The notes under the pieces were generated by a model. That model ran no database searches, was not told where the DNA came from, and was given only the letters and a program-made list of their open reading frames with translations. This document shows, one piece after another, positions 48,259 to 59,228 of a stretch of 64,000 nt of DNA; positions within the stretch are counted from its first letter, which is position 1, and each line of letters opens with the position of its first letter. Source of the DNA: Micromonospora sp. WMMD1102 (GTDB taxonomy: Bacteria > Actinomycetota > Actinomycetes > Mycobacteriales > Micromonosporaceae); the NCBI RefSeq assembly GCF_029626265.1, contig NZ_JARUBN010000001.1:992001-1056000 (forward strand), written 5' to 3'. The position numbers and the translations under genes were made by a program.

Positions 48259-51200
48259 ATGACGAACGCTGTCCAGGAGCCGGCCGATCGACGTCCGTCA
48301 GCCGTCCACTCTCGACGTACGAGATCCGGCGGGAGCGGTTTTTCGAGGGCCGGACGCCGGTTCGCCTCGTACCGCCGCTGTACCGGATCCGGCCTCGGCC
48401 TGGTGCTGCTGGCCACCCTCGGCCTGGCGGCGATGCCGCCGGATCCGGCGTCGGCCGCCCCGGCGTCGGCCGAGCAGCGCTGGACCGGGGTGCGGGGCAC
48501 CCCGATGCCGCCGGCGCCGGAGCGGAAGCCGAACTTCGGCGAGCGCTGGGTGGCGCCACCGGTCAGCTGGCCGGGCGCCGGCACCGCCACGGTCGACCTG
48601 GCCGCCGGTCCGGCCGCCGGCAGGTCGTCCGCCGCGAGCGCCGCGGTGGACGCCGGTGAGCTGCCGGTACGCGTCGCGAAGGCGACCCCGGACGGGCCTT
48701 CGGGGCTGCGGCTGACCCTTACCGACCGGGCGACCGCCCGGCGTACCGGCGTGGACGGCCTGCTGCTCCGGGCCACCCCGACGACGGACCCGGGCACCTC
48801 CGGCCGGGTCCGGGTCTGGGTCGACCCGGCGGGGATCGTCGGCGAGTACGGCGGCGACTGGGCCCAGCGACTCCGCCTGGTGGCGCTGCCGGCGTGCGCG
48901 GCGAGCACGCCGGAGGTGCCGGCCTGCCGGGTGCAGACCCCGCTGCCGACCCGGAGCGAGGACGGCCGGCTGACCGCCGAGGTGACGTTGCCGGCCACCC
49001 GGTCCGGCCCGCGGGCCGACCGGACCGCACCGCAGCACCGGGAGGCCGTCTTCGCGGTGACCGCCGGCGCGGCCGGCAACTCCGGGGACTACAGCGCGAC
49101 CCCGCTCAAGCCCTCCGGTTCGTGGACCGCCGGTGGCCACTCCGGCGACTTCGGCTACAGCTACCCGGTCGACCTGCCGCCAGTGCCGGGCGACCTGTCG
49201 CCACAGGTCGAGCTGAGCTACTCGGCCCAGTCGATCGACGGCAAGCAGGTGTCCACCAACAACCAGTCTTCGGCGATCGGCGATGGTTGGGATTATTCGC
49301 CGGGTGCGGTGGAACGGACCTACCGGACATGCGCCGACGACTCGGCGGCGCCGAAGGTGAACGACTCGTGCTGGGCCGGCCCGATCGTCAGCGTCTCCTT
49401 CGGAGCCGGTGCCGGCGACCTGGTCTACGACGCCACCGTGCCGACCAAGTGGCGGCTCTCCAGCGACAACGGCGTGAAGGTCGAGCTGCTGCCCGGTGCC
49501 GACAACGGCAGCCACGACGGCGAGCACTGGAAGATAACCACCCAGGACGGTACGCAGTACTGGTTCGGGAAGAACAAGCTGCCCGGACACAGCGGCAACA
49601 ACCCGACCACCAACTCGGCGTGGACCCAGCGGGTCTACCACCCCCGTTCCACCGACCCCTGCTACAAGTCCAGCGGTTTCGCCAACTCGCACTGCGAAAT
49701 GGCCTACAAGTGGAACCTCGACTACATCGTCGACCCGCACAAGAACGCGATCGCGTACTACTACGGCACCGAAACCGGCTACTACGGGCCGAACAAGAGC
49801 TTCACCCCGGTCAAGTACGTCCGGGGCGGATATCTCGACCACATCGACTACGGTCTGCGCGACCCGAACCCGTACGCCGGACGTGCACCGGGCCGGGTCC
49901 AGTTCAGCTACGCGGAGCGCTGCGTCGAGTCGGACACGGTCTGCGCCCCGGCGAACATCGACAAGGACAAGGCCAAGTGGCCGGACACGCCGTACGACCT
50001 GAACTGCAAGTCGACGGGCGACTGCTACATGCACTCGGTCACCTTCTGGAGCCGGTTGCGGCTCACCGCGATCGCCACCCAGGTCAACAACGGCACCGCA
50101 CACACCACTGTGGACACCCACAAGCTCAGCCACACCTTCCCGGCACCGGGTGACGGCACCAGCCCGGCGCTCTGGCTGACCTCGATCCAGCACACCGCCG
50201 GCACCGGCGCGGACGCGGTCACCCTGCCGGCGGTGACCTTCGAGCCGACCAAGCTGCCGAACCGGGCCGACGGCATCGACGGCGCCCCGGCGATGAACCA
50301 CAACCGGATCTCGACGATCACCACCGAGACCGGCGAGGTCGTCGGGATCGGCTACCGCACCGAGTGCACCGCCCCGGTCACCCTGGCACCGGAGAGCAAC
50401 ACCAAGCTCTGCTACCCCGTCTACTGGACCAAGGAGGGCGAGGACAAGCAGACCCTCGACTGGTTCCACAAGTACGTGGTCGACGAGGTCACCGACCAGG
50501 ACCCGACCGGCGGCAGCACCCCGGTCTACACGAAGTACGACTACCTCGACGGCGGCGCCTGGGCGTACGACGACAGCGAGATCGTCAAGGACAAGCACCG
50601 CACCTACGGGCAATGGCGGGGCTTCGGCCGGGTGCAGGTCCGCACCGGCGCCGGGGTCGACCAGAAGACGCTCACCGAGACCGTCTACTACCGGGGGCTG
50701 GACGGCGACCGGCTGCCGAACAACGCCAGGCGCAGCGCCAAGGTGAAGCTCTCCACCGCGGTCACCGTGCCGGGGGCCACGGCCGAGGTGCCGGACCAGC
50801 CCCAACTGGCCGGTTCGATCCGGCAGGTCCTCCGGTTCGAATCCGACGGCGGCCCGGTGCACGACACCACCGTCACCGACTACTGGGTCAGCCCGGCCAC
50901 CGCGACCCGGAAGCGCTCGGTCGGCGACCTGACCGCGCACATGGCGCGGCCCGCCTCGACGAAGACCACCACGGCGATCACCTCGACCAACCCGACCAGC
51001 TACCGGACCACCCGGACCGACACCACGTACTCCACCTCGACCGGGTTGCCGACCGTCGTGCACGACTACGGCGACGTCAGCCAGCCGAGCCAGGCCACCT
51101 GCTCGGTCACCACGTACGCGCCGACGAACACGACGGCGTACATCGTCGACCAGGCCGCCCAGACGGAACTGTTCGCGCTGCCCTGCGGCGGTTCGGGGAT

Positions 51201-54200
51201 CAACGGCCAGACCGCGCCCGCCTCGGTGAACCGGCCCGCTGACGTGATCTCCAGCACCCGGGCCTTCTTCGACACCAAGACCTACGCCACCACCTGGCCG
51301 CAGCCGGCACCGAGCATCGGCAACGTCAACGTGGTGCAGCACTACACCGAGGACGGCCACGTCGTCGTCGCCAAGACGCAGTACGACGACTACGGCCGGC
51401 CGGTCGAGTCGTTCGACGCGAACGGCAACAAGACCAGCACCACGTACACGATGACAAACGGTCTGACCACGTCGGTGCTCTCCACCAACCCGCGCAAACA
51501 CGAGACCCTGACCACGCTCGAACCGACCCGTGGACTGGAAATCGAGGAGGTCGACGAGAACGACCTCAAGACGACCCAGCGGTACGACGCACTCGGCCGG
51601 CTGGTCGGGGTGTGGTTCCCCGGCCGGAGCCTCAGCCAGGGCGCGAACGAGAAGTACGACTACACGGTCTCGAACTCGGTCCCGTCGACGATCACGACGT
51701 CGAACCTGAACGACGACGGGACCTACCGGGTCGAGGTGGAGTTCTTCGACGCGCTGGCCCGGCCTCGGCAGAAGCAGTCGTCGACCCCGGTCGGAGGTCG
51801 GCTGCTCAGCGACTCGTTCTACGACTCGCGCGGCTGGCTGCGGACGGCGAACAACGACTACCACGACAGCGCCAGCACACCGAACACCGAGATGCTGGAC
51901 ATGCGGGGCAAGGACCAGCAGATCCTCAACCAGGATCTGATCACCTACGACGGGGTGGGCCGCAAGACGCTCATCGTGTCGCGGTCCAAGGGCCAGACGA
52001 AGTGGCAGACCCGGTCGATCTTCGGCGGTGACCGGACGACCACCATCCCGCCGGACGGCGGCACCCCGACGACGGAGGTGGTCGACGGCCGTGGCCGGGT
52101 GGTGGAGCGGCTGAGCTACCAGTCGATGCCGTCCGTCTCCGGCTCGGTGGTCAGCGGCGGTAACCCGGTGAAGATCAGCTACCGGTTCGACCGCCGGGGC
52201 AACCCGGACCGGGTCACCGACGACGACAACAACTCCTGGACCACCACCTACGACCTGCGCGGGCGTGCCGTGCAGCGGGAGGACCCGGACGCCGGCACCA
52301 GCGAGCTGAGTTACGACGCGAACGGCAACGTCACCTCGACCAGGGACCCGCTGGGTCGGACCGTCACCACCAGCTACGACGAGCTGGACCGGCGGACCGG
52401 CGAGTACGAGGGGCCCAGTACGACGGCGCCGCCCCGGGCCATCTGGACCTACGACTCGACGACCATCACCAACGGCATCGGCGAGGTGGCCAGCGAGACC
52501 AGCTACGACAACGGGAAGGCGTACGTCTCCGCGCCGAGCGGCTACAACGTCTGGGGCGAGGAGGTCGGGGTCAACGTCACGATCCCGAGCGACCCGGCCA
52601 ACGGCAGCCTGGCCGGCACCTACACCTTCACCCGGGAGTTCACCACGACGAACGGGTTGTTGAAGAAGTCGCTCTTCCCGGCCGGCGGCGGCCTGCCGGC
52701 GGAGACGGTGAACCACACCTACACCGCACTCGACCTGCCCTCCGGGGTGGGCAGCTCGCTCGGCAACTACGTCGACTCGACCAGATACAACGCGTTCGGG
52801 CAGGTGTCGCAGAGCAAGTTCGGCTTCGGCACCACCAACACCGCCTGGACCAGCTACGTCTACGACGAGCACAGCAAGCGGCTGCGCAACACGTACGTCG
52901 ACCGCAACGGCACCGGCACGTCCCGGATGAACGACGTCGTCTACGAGCACAACGCCGCCGGCAAGGTCGTCAAGGTCGTCGACGCCCGTAACGCCGGGGC
53001 GCAGCGGGAGACCCAGTGCTTCCGCTACGACCTGCTCGGCCGGCTCGGCACCGCGTGGACCGCGAACGACGACTGCAGGGTCGACCTCTCGGCCGGGGGC
53101 AGCAACGCCACCGTCGGCGGAATCACCCCCTACTGGACGAGCTGGACCTACAACGACGTCGGCGACCGCACCAGGGAGGTGCAGCACGCCCTGCCCGGCG
53201 AGAGCGGCGACACCACCACGAACTACAAGTACCCGACGGGCGGTGCGCAGCCGCACGCGGTCCGCTCCGAGGAGGTCAGCGGCCCGGCCGGAACGAGCAC
53301 CCGGACCTTCCAGTACGACATCCTGGGCAACAACACCGGCCGCGGCACCCCGGACCGGGGCAACCAGACCCTCGACTGGAACACCGACGGCCGGCTGACC
53401 AAGGTGCGCACCGGTGCGACCACCGACGCGACCTACGTCTACGACGCCGACGGCGAGCTGCTGCTCCAGCGCAACCTGAAGGAGAAGAACGCCACCCTCT
53501 ATCTGCCCGGCCAGGAGCTGACGCTCGACACGGCGAGCGGCACGGTCAGCGGCCGGCGCTACTACACCGGTGCGGACGGCACCACCTGCGTCCGCAGCGG
53601 CACCGCCGCCGGGGCGTACAGCTATCTGGTCAACGACCGGCTGGGTACCGCCACGCTGACCCTGGACAACAACGGCACCAACCCGAAGTGGCGGGCGTTC
53701 ACCCCGTACGGCGCGCCACGCGGCAGCGCACCGGCCAACTGGCCGAACAAGCGCGGCTACCTCGGCAAGCCCACCGACGAGGTGACCGGGCTGACGGTGC
53801 TCGGCGCCCGGCACTACGACCCGGCGGCGGGGCGGTTCGTCAGCGTCGACCCGATCCTGAACACCGAGGACCCGAACCAGATCGGCGGCTACACGTACGC
53901 CGGCGACGATCCGGTGAACCGGTCCGATCCGGGCGGTACCAACGCGTACGACAGCCAGACGCCGTGCGCCAGGTACAACTGCGGGTACGGCAACTACGAC
54001 CGCTCGGAAACCGCCAGCCCGAACAAGACCAACACCGCCGCGAACGGCTGGCCGGGCACCAAGTACTACCACTCGAACGGCGCGCCGAAGCAGCGGAGCA
54101 AGAACAAGGGCGGTGGCAACAACGGCGGCAACAAGAGCGCGCCGCCGAAGAAGAAGAAGAAGTGCAACTTCCTGTGCAAGGCCAAGGGCGGCTGGGACGC

Positions 54201-54825
54201 GAGTGTCCGCTGGGCGAAGCGGAACCCGGACCTCGTCGGGGTCATCGCCGGTGTCGCCGTCGGCCTGACCTGTACGGCGGTCACGATGGGAACAGCGACG
54301 CTGGCCTGCGGCGCACTGGGGGGTGCGGTCGGCTCGGGCATGACCTCCTATCTCAAGGGCGACAGCCTCGGGAAGGTGGCGCTGAACACGGGTCTGGGAG
54401 CCGTCATGGGCGCAATCGGCGCCGGGACCACAAGCATCCTGGGCGAAGTCGCGAAGAGGGCCATCGTCAAGACGGCGGCCAAGGCCGGGGTGACGCGAAT
54501 ATTCAGCAAGGGATGGCAGACGGCCGGCCGAGGAAAGCTGCTGCCCTCCGGCAGGACCATGCTCCACGAGCTCAAGACGGCGGTGAGTCCCTCCCACTAC
54601 AAGAGGGCCTTCACGGCCAGGAAGGAAATGAGGAGCATGGCGAAGAAGTTCGGAATGAAACCGAGCTCTTTGACCAGAGGCGTGCTCAAGACTGATGGAT
54701 GGGCGATGGGCGTGGGCGGTGTCGTGGGCGGCTACCTGCCCGCGAGCATCAGCGACTTCTCCAAGCTCGGACAGTTCAACCCGTGGGGAGGGCTCGGCGG
54801 GGCCGCCCCCGGCATCAGGTCGTAA
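48259..54825 (+). CDS. RHS-repeat polymorphic toxin
   Basis: A 2188-residue exported protein. After a signal segment (LGLVLLATLGLAAMPPDPAS) comes a Cys-containing N-terminal region with the SpvB/TcdB-like GYSYPVDLPPVPGDLSPQVE, then many YD/RHS repeats (YDALGRLVGVW, YDANGNVTSTRDPLGRTVTT, YDELDRRTGEY). The RHS core ends LGARHYDPAAGRFVSVDPI and DDPVNRSDPGG near residue 1894, the usual self-cleavage region. The C-terminal module (about 1895-2188) has a Lys-rich linker with KKKKKC, a hydrophobic pre-toxin segment (LVGVIAGVAVGLTCTAVTMG) and an unrecognised end rich in Lys and Arg (HYKRAFTARKEMRSMAKKFG). Its DNA is clearly less GC-rich: 31 of 60 bases at 54601-54660 are G or C. The toxin activity is unknown. 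Confidence 0.9.
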   Translation: MTNAVQEPADRRPSAVHSRRTRSGGSGFSRAGRRFASYRRCTGSGLGLVLLATLGLAAMPPDPASAAPASAEQRWTGVRGTPMPPAPERKPNFGERWVAPPVSWPGAGTATVDLAAGPAAGRSSAASAAVDAGELPVRVAKATPDGPSGLRLTLTDRATARRTGVDGLLLRATPTTDPGTSGRVRVWVDPAGIVGEYGGDWAQRLRLVALPACAASTPEVPACRVQTPLPTRSEDGRLTAEVTLPATRSGPRADRTAPQHREAVFAVTAGAAGNSGDYSATPLKPSGSWTAGGHSGDFGYSYPVDLPPVPGDLSPQVELSYSAQSIDGKQVSTNNQSSAIGDGWDYSPGAVERTYRTCADDSAAPKVNDSCWAGPIVSVSFGAGAGDLVYDATVPTKWRLSSDNGVKVELLPGADNGSHDGEHWKITTQDGTQYWFGKNKLPGHSGNNPTTNSAWTQRVYHPRSTDPCYKSSGFANSHCEMAYKWNLDYIVDPHKNAIAYYYGTETGYYGPNKSFTPVKYVRGGYLDHIDYGLRDPNPYAGRAPGRVQFSYAERCVESDTVCAPANIDKDKAKWPDTPYDLNCKSTGDCYMHSVTFWSRLRLTAIATQVNNGTAHTTVDTHKLSHTFPAPGDGTSPALWLTSIQHTAGTGADAVTLPAVTFEPTKLPNRADGIDGAPAMNHNRISTITTETGEVVGIGYRTECTAPVTLAPESNTKLCYPVYWTKEGEDKQTLDWFHKYVVDEVTDQDPTGGSTPVYTKYDYLDGGAWAYDDSEIVKDKHRTYGQWRGFGRVQVRTGAGVDQKTLTETVYYRGLDGDRLPNNARRSAKVKLSTAVTVPGATAEVPDQPQLAGSIRQVLRFESDGGPVHDTTVTDYWVSPATATRKRSVGDLTAHMARPASTKTTTAITSTNPTSYRTTRTDTTYSTSTGLPTVVHDYGDVSQPSQATCSVTTYAPTNTTAYIVDQAAQTELFALPCGGSGINGQTAPASVNRPADVISSTRAFFDTKTYATTWPQPAPSIGNVNVVQHYTEDGHVVVAKTQYDDYGRPVESFDANGNKTSTTYTMTNGLTTSVLSTNPRKHETLTTLEPTRGLEIEEVDENDLKTTQRYDALGRLVGVWFPGRSLSQGANEKYDYTVSNSVPSTITTSNLNDDGTYRVEVEFFDALARPRQKQSSTPVGGRLLSDSFYDSRGWLRTANNDYHDSASTPNTEMLDMRGKDQQILNQDLITYDGVGRKTLIVSRSKGQTKWQTRSIFGGDRTTTIPPDGGTPTTEVVDGRGRVVERLSYQSMPSVSGSVVSGGNPVKISYRFDRRGNPDRVTDDDNNSWTTTYDLRGRAVQREDPDAGTSELSYDANGNVTSTRDPLGRTVTTSYDELDRRTGEYEGPSTTAPPRAIWTYDSTTITNGIGEVASETSYDNGKAYVSAPSGYNVWGEEVGVNVTIPSDPANGSLAGTYTFTREFTTTNGLLKKSLFPAGGGLPAETVNHTYTALDLPSGVGSSLGNYVDSTRYNAFGQVSQSKFGFGTTNTAWTSYVYDEHSKRLRNTYVDRNGTGTSRMNDVVYEHNAAGKVVKVVDARNAGAQRETQCFRYDLLGRLGTAWTANDDCRVDLSAGGSNATVGGITPYWTSWTYNDVGDRTREVQHALPGESGDTTTNYKYPTGGAQPHAVRSEEVSGPAGTSTRTFQYDILGNNTGRGTPDRGNQTLDWNTDGRLTKVRTGATTDATYVYDADGELLLQRNLKEKNATLYLPGQELTLDTASGTVSGRRYYTGADGTTCVRSGTAAGAYSYLVNDRLGTATLTLDNNGTNPKWRAFTPYGAPRGSAPANWPNKRGYLGKPTDEVTGLTVLGARHYDPAAGRFVSVDPILNTEDPNQIGGYTYAGDDPVNRSDPGGTNAYDSQTPCARYNCGYGNYDRSETASPNKTNTAANGWPGTKYYHSNGAPKQRSKNKGGGNNGGNKSAPPKKKKKCNFLCKAKGGWDASVRWAKRNPDLVGVIAGVAVGLTCTAVTMGTATLACGALGGAVGSGMTSYLKGDSLGKVALNTGLGAVMGAIGAGTTSILGEVAKRAIVKTAAKAGVTRIFSKGWQTAGRGKLLPSGRTMLHELKTAVSPSHYKRAFTARKEMRSMAKKFGMKPSSLTRGVLKTDGWAMGVGGVVGGYLPASISDFSKLGQFNPWGGLGGAAPGIRS

Positions 54826-54835
54826 CGTCGGTCCG

Positions 54836-55837
54836 GTGCATACCCGCGGGAAGACGTTCCTCGCCGCGATCGCCAGCTACGTCATCGGTCTGGTCGTCTG
54901 CGGGACGCTCCTCGGCGTACGAAACCTGTACGCCGGGGAGCCTCCCCGGGTCTCCGGTGAGCGGGTGACCGGCACCGTCCAGGTCGGCGCGTGCGATCGG
55001 GTCGGTCCGGCCAGCGCCGCTGGCTTCGGTTACTGGTGGTACTGCGAGATCACGGTCACCCTGCCGGACGGGCGTGCCGTGGCGGCGGTCGTCGGCCCGT
55101 CGGTCGTCACTCCCGACGACCGGGGCCGGCCACCCGCACTGGTCGGCTACTGCTCCCGCACGGAGCCGGACGACTGCTCGTTCACCCGGGAAGGCCGCAA
55201 CCTGTTCCTCGGCCTTCTCGGGTGGTTCGCCATGCTGCTGTCGTTGGCGGCGCTGGTCTGCACCGCGTTCGTCGGTGGCACCGCCCTGCTCATCGCCCTG
55301 CTCGGCCCCGCTCGGGTCGAGCGATGGTTCGGGAGGCGGTCACCCGAGGCGGCACAGACCCCGCCGCCCGCCGAACCCTCGCCCGACGATTCGCCGTACG
55401 AGCCGTTGGGCGCGCTGCCGCCGGGCACCGGCTCGCTGCGGATCCGTTTCTGGTATCCGGAACCGGCCACCCAGGTCTACCAGCAGGCCCGACCGAGGCT
55501 GTCGGTCGACGCCACGGACCTCGACGTGCTGAACTGGTCCACGCACCGCTTCCCGCTGGCTCCGGGGCCGCGTCGGATGGAGGTGTCCGCCGTCCTCCCC
55601 GAGGGCGCCGTGTTCGGCACGGTAACCGAGACGGTGACCGTGCTCGACGGCGTCGAGACAGTCGTCGACTACGAAGCTCCGGCCAATCTCACCAGCTCCG
55701 GCGTGCTACGGGTCGGGGCGGCTCAGGACGATGCCGGCACCGCCTCGGTGGGGGACTGGAAAACCAACGGCCGGTTCCTGCTCGCGGTGGCCGCCCTCAA
55801 TGTCGGGCTCTGCTGGCTGCTCTCGATCCTCCGCTGA
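54836..55837 (+). CDS. Membrane protein, candidate RHS immunity protein
   Basis: A 333-residue protein starting at GTG 54836, ten bases after the RHS stop and without its own ribosome site, so it is probably translated by reinitiation. Helices are predicted at about 8-28 (FLAAIASYVIGLVVCGTLLG), 125-160 (FLGLLGWFAMLLSLAALVCT) and the C-terminus (FLLAVAALNVGLCWLLSI). The soluble part between holds cysteines (VQVGACDRVG, WWYCEITVTLPDG, GYCSRTEPDDCSF), and a later region looks like a beta domain (LRIRFWYPEPATQVYQQARP). Immunity genes lie directly 3' of RHS toxins, so this is the candidate; it may protect at the membrane. Confidence 0.65.
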   Translation: MHTRGKTFLAAIASYVIGLVVCGTLLGVRNLYAGEPPRVSGERVTGTVQVGACDRVGPASAAGFGYWWYCEITVTLPDGRAVAAVVGPSVVTPDDRGRPPALVGYCSRTEPDDCSFTREGRNLFLGLLGWFAMLLSLAALVCTAFVGGTALLIALLGPARVERWFGRRSPEAAQTPPPAEPSPDDSPYEPLGALPPGTGSLRIRFWYPEPATQVYQQARPRLSVDATDLDVLNWSTHRFPLAPGPRRMEVSAVLPEGAVFGTVTETVTVLDGVETVVDYEAPANLTSSGVLRVGAAQDDAGTASVGDWKTNGRFLLAVAALNVGLCWLLSILR

Positions 55838-55879
55838 GGCCCGGGGGCCCGGTCGGCACCCCGGGCGGTCCGTGGCAGT

Positions 55880-57487
<1,608 letters not shown>

Positions 57488-57569
57488 TGCGACACCACCA
57501 GGCGGAAATCGAGCCTTTCGCCCGCCGGGCAGAGGTGCCTCGGGCGCGGGCGCGGAAAGTGTCAGCGGC

Positions 57570-57587
57570 TCACATCGCCTTCAACAT
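57570..57587 (-). CDS. Candidate five-codon attenuator uORF upstream of the ABC-F gene
   Basis: On the minus strand ATG TTG AAG GCG ATG TGA gives MLKAM, starting at 57587, with a G-rich stretch just upstream. Between it and the ABC-F start are inverted CTTTC/GAAAG-type segments that could form alternative hairpins. Antibiotic-induced ABC-F genes are often controlled by ribosome stalling on such short uORFs. Evidence is positional only. Confidence 0.35.
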   Translation of the reverse strand: MLKAM

Positions 57588-57713
57588 AACCGGCCCCGCC
57601 CGATCGCCGCAACGGATCTTTCAACTCCGCCGGGATCGGTCCAGCCGGGTTCCCGGGAACCGGACGATCAGCCCGGAAGCACGCTCGACGGCTGCGCTCG
57701 GCGGCGGCTGCGC

Positions 57714-58295
57714 TCAGCGGGGCCAACCGGGGTCCCGGCCGACCTGCCCGAGAATCCGGTCCAGAGTCGGCGCGGTCTCCGGCACCTCGACCTCGGGTCC
57801 GTAGACGCCCATCTGCCGGCCCTGCTCGGCGGTCCTGCCCACCTCGTCGTGCACGTATCCGAGCAGTTCCCCGTCCCAGTCCGGCTGCTGCTCGGTGGCT
57901 CGCGCCAGGTCCCAGGCGTGCACCACCAACTCGCTCACCACCATGCCGCCGACCAGCGCGGCGGGCAGCTCGGTCGGCCCGCCCATGTGGGTGGTGCCGG
58001 TCCAGGCGGCCGGCTCGGCCCAGGCGGCGACGATCCCTTCCACCTGCGCCGTCAACGCGGCCGCCCAGTCGGGTCCGGTCAGGTCCAGCTCCGTCTCGCT
58101 GCGGGCCGGCGGCGGTACGGTCTTCTTCCGCCCGGCACCGGCCAGCGACGGGCCCCAGAAGAGCAGGTGGTTCACCAGTTTGCGGACGTCGTACTCGGCG
58201 CACGGGGTGGGGGAGTCGAGCTGGTCGGGCTTGACATGTCGGATGATCTCGACCAGGGGTGCGGCCGCCCGGACCACCATCTGCGGGTCAGACAT
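57714..58295 (-). CDS. Maleylpyruvate isomerase-like / DinB-fold protein (TIGR03086 type)
   Basis: A 193-residue protein of the four-helix DinB/MDMPI group. The N-terminal helix contains DQLDSPTPCAEYDVRKLVNH with a metal-ligand His, then GTTHMGGPTELPAAL and SELVVHAWDLARATEQ with another His, as in the mycothiol-dependent maleylpyruvate isomerases of actinobacteria. It may use mycothiol; the true substrate is unknown. ATG 58295 is chosen because family members begin near MSDP. It diverges from the AraC regulator by 63 bases. Confidence 0.8.
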   Translation of the reverse strand: MSDPQMVVRAAAPLVEIIRHVKPDQLDSPTPCAEYDVRKLVNHLLFWGPSLAGAGRKKTVPPPARSETELDLTGPDWAAALTAQVEGIVAAWAEPAAWTGTTHMGGPTELPAALVGGMVVSELVVHAWDLARATEQQPDWDGELLGYVHDEVGRTAEQGRQMGVYGPEVEVPETAPTLDRILGQVGRDPGWPR

Positions 58296-58358
58296 GCCGG
58301 CAAGCAAACCAGGAGGTGGCTGCCGCGTCTTGAACGAACGCGACATAACCTGACGGGC

Positions 58359-59147
58359 ATGGCCAGGGACGCACGCGAACTCGGCGGCGCGTGGACGAGA
58401 TACCAGCGGCACGCCTCCCCGACCCCGTCACCGGACCTCGCCCGGCACGTCGAGCGGTACTGGGCCGTCTCCTGGGACTACGCGGAGCCGTACCGGCAGC
58501 TGATCGTGCCGTACCCGAACGTGCACCTGACCTTCCACGGCGGCCGGGGGACGGTGACCGGCGTCAGCAGCGGGCACCAGGTCAGGGTGCTGGCCGGCGT
58601 CGGCCGGGTCTTCGGGGTGGCGTTCCGGCCCGGCTGTTTCCGCCCGTTCCTCGGCGCCCCGGCCTCGACCATCACGGACCGCTCGATCGACGCGGCCGAG
58701 ATCTTCCCCGGTGACCCGCCGAGCCTGGCCGATCCGCCGAGCCTGGCCGATCCGCCGGACGCGGCCGGTCCGCTCGACGTGCGGGCGGTGGAGGACTACC
58801 TGCGTCGGCGCCGGCCCGAGCCCGATGCCCGGGCGGAGGAGGTCGCCGGGATCGTCGGCACGATCGCCGCCAGCCCCGGGATCGACCGGGTGGACGTGCT
58901 GGCCGAGCGGCTCGGGACGGGCGTCCGGGCCGTGCAGCGGCTCTTCGCCGAGTACGTCGGGATCGGTCCGAAGTGGGTGATCCGGCGGTATCGGCTGCAC
59001 GAGGTGACCGAGCGGCTGGCCCGGGGCGAGCCGGTCGACTGGGCCGCACTCGCCGCCGAACTCGGCTATGCCGACCAGGCGCACTTCACCCGCGACTTCC
59101 GGAAGATGTTCGGCGAGCCGCCCAGCCGCTACGCGGAACGCTACTGA
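58359..59147 (+). CDS. AraC-family transcriptional regulator
   Basis: A 262-residue regulator with a DUF6597-type N-terminal domain (YWAVSWDYAEPYRQLIVPYP, VAFRPGCFRPFLGAP) and a C-terminal double helix-turn-helix (DVLAERLGTGVRAVQRLFAE, AALAAELGYADQAHFTRDFR, MFGEPPSRYAERY). A PPSLAD tandem repeat lies at about residues 122-133. TAACCT ends seven bases before the ATG, so the mRNA may be leaderless. It probably controls the divergent DinB-like gene. Confidence 0.87.
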   Translation: MARDARELGGAWTRYQRHASPTPSPDLARHVERYWAVSWDYAEPYRQLIVPYPNVHLTFHGGRGTVTGVSSGHQVRVLAGVGRVFGVAFRPGCFRPFLGAPASTITDRSIDAAEIFPGDPPSLADPPSLADPPDAAGPLDVRAVEDYLRRRRPEPDARAEEVAGIVGTIAASPGIDRVDVLAERLGTGVRAVQRLFAEYVGIGPKWVIRRYRLHEVTERLARGEPVDWAALAAELGYADQAHFTRDFRKMFGEPPSRYAERY

Positions 59148-59228
59148 CCGGCGCCGGGGAAGTGCCCGGGCGCGGCCGCCGCCAGGCAGCGGAACAGCAC
59201 CGGAGACGTCGGACGGTGAGGTGGCCGG

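Noticed and set aside
50830..50850. GGTTCGAATCCG, like the T-arm of a tRNA
   Set aside because: It lies inside the RHS reading frame and no acceptor, D or anticodon arm surrounds it.
48298..54597. A 2099-codon frame antisense to the RHS gene
   Set aside because: Val/Arg/Gly-rich composition with no motifs; it is the usual GC-rich shadow of the RHS gene.
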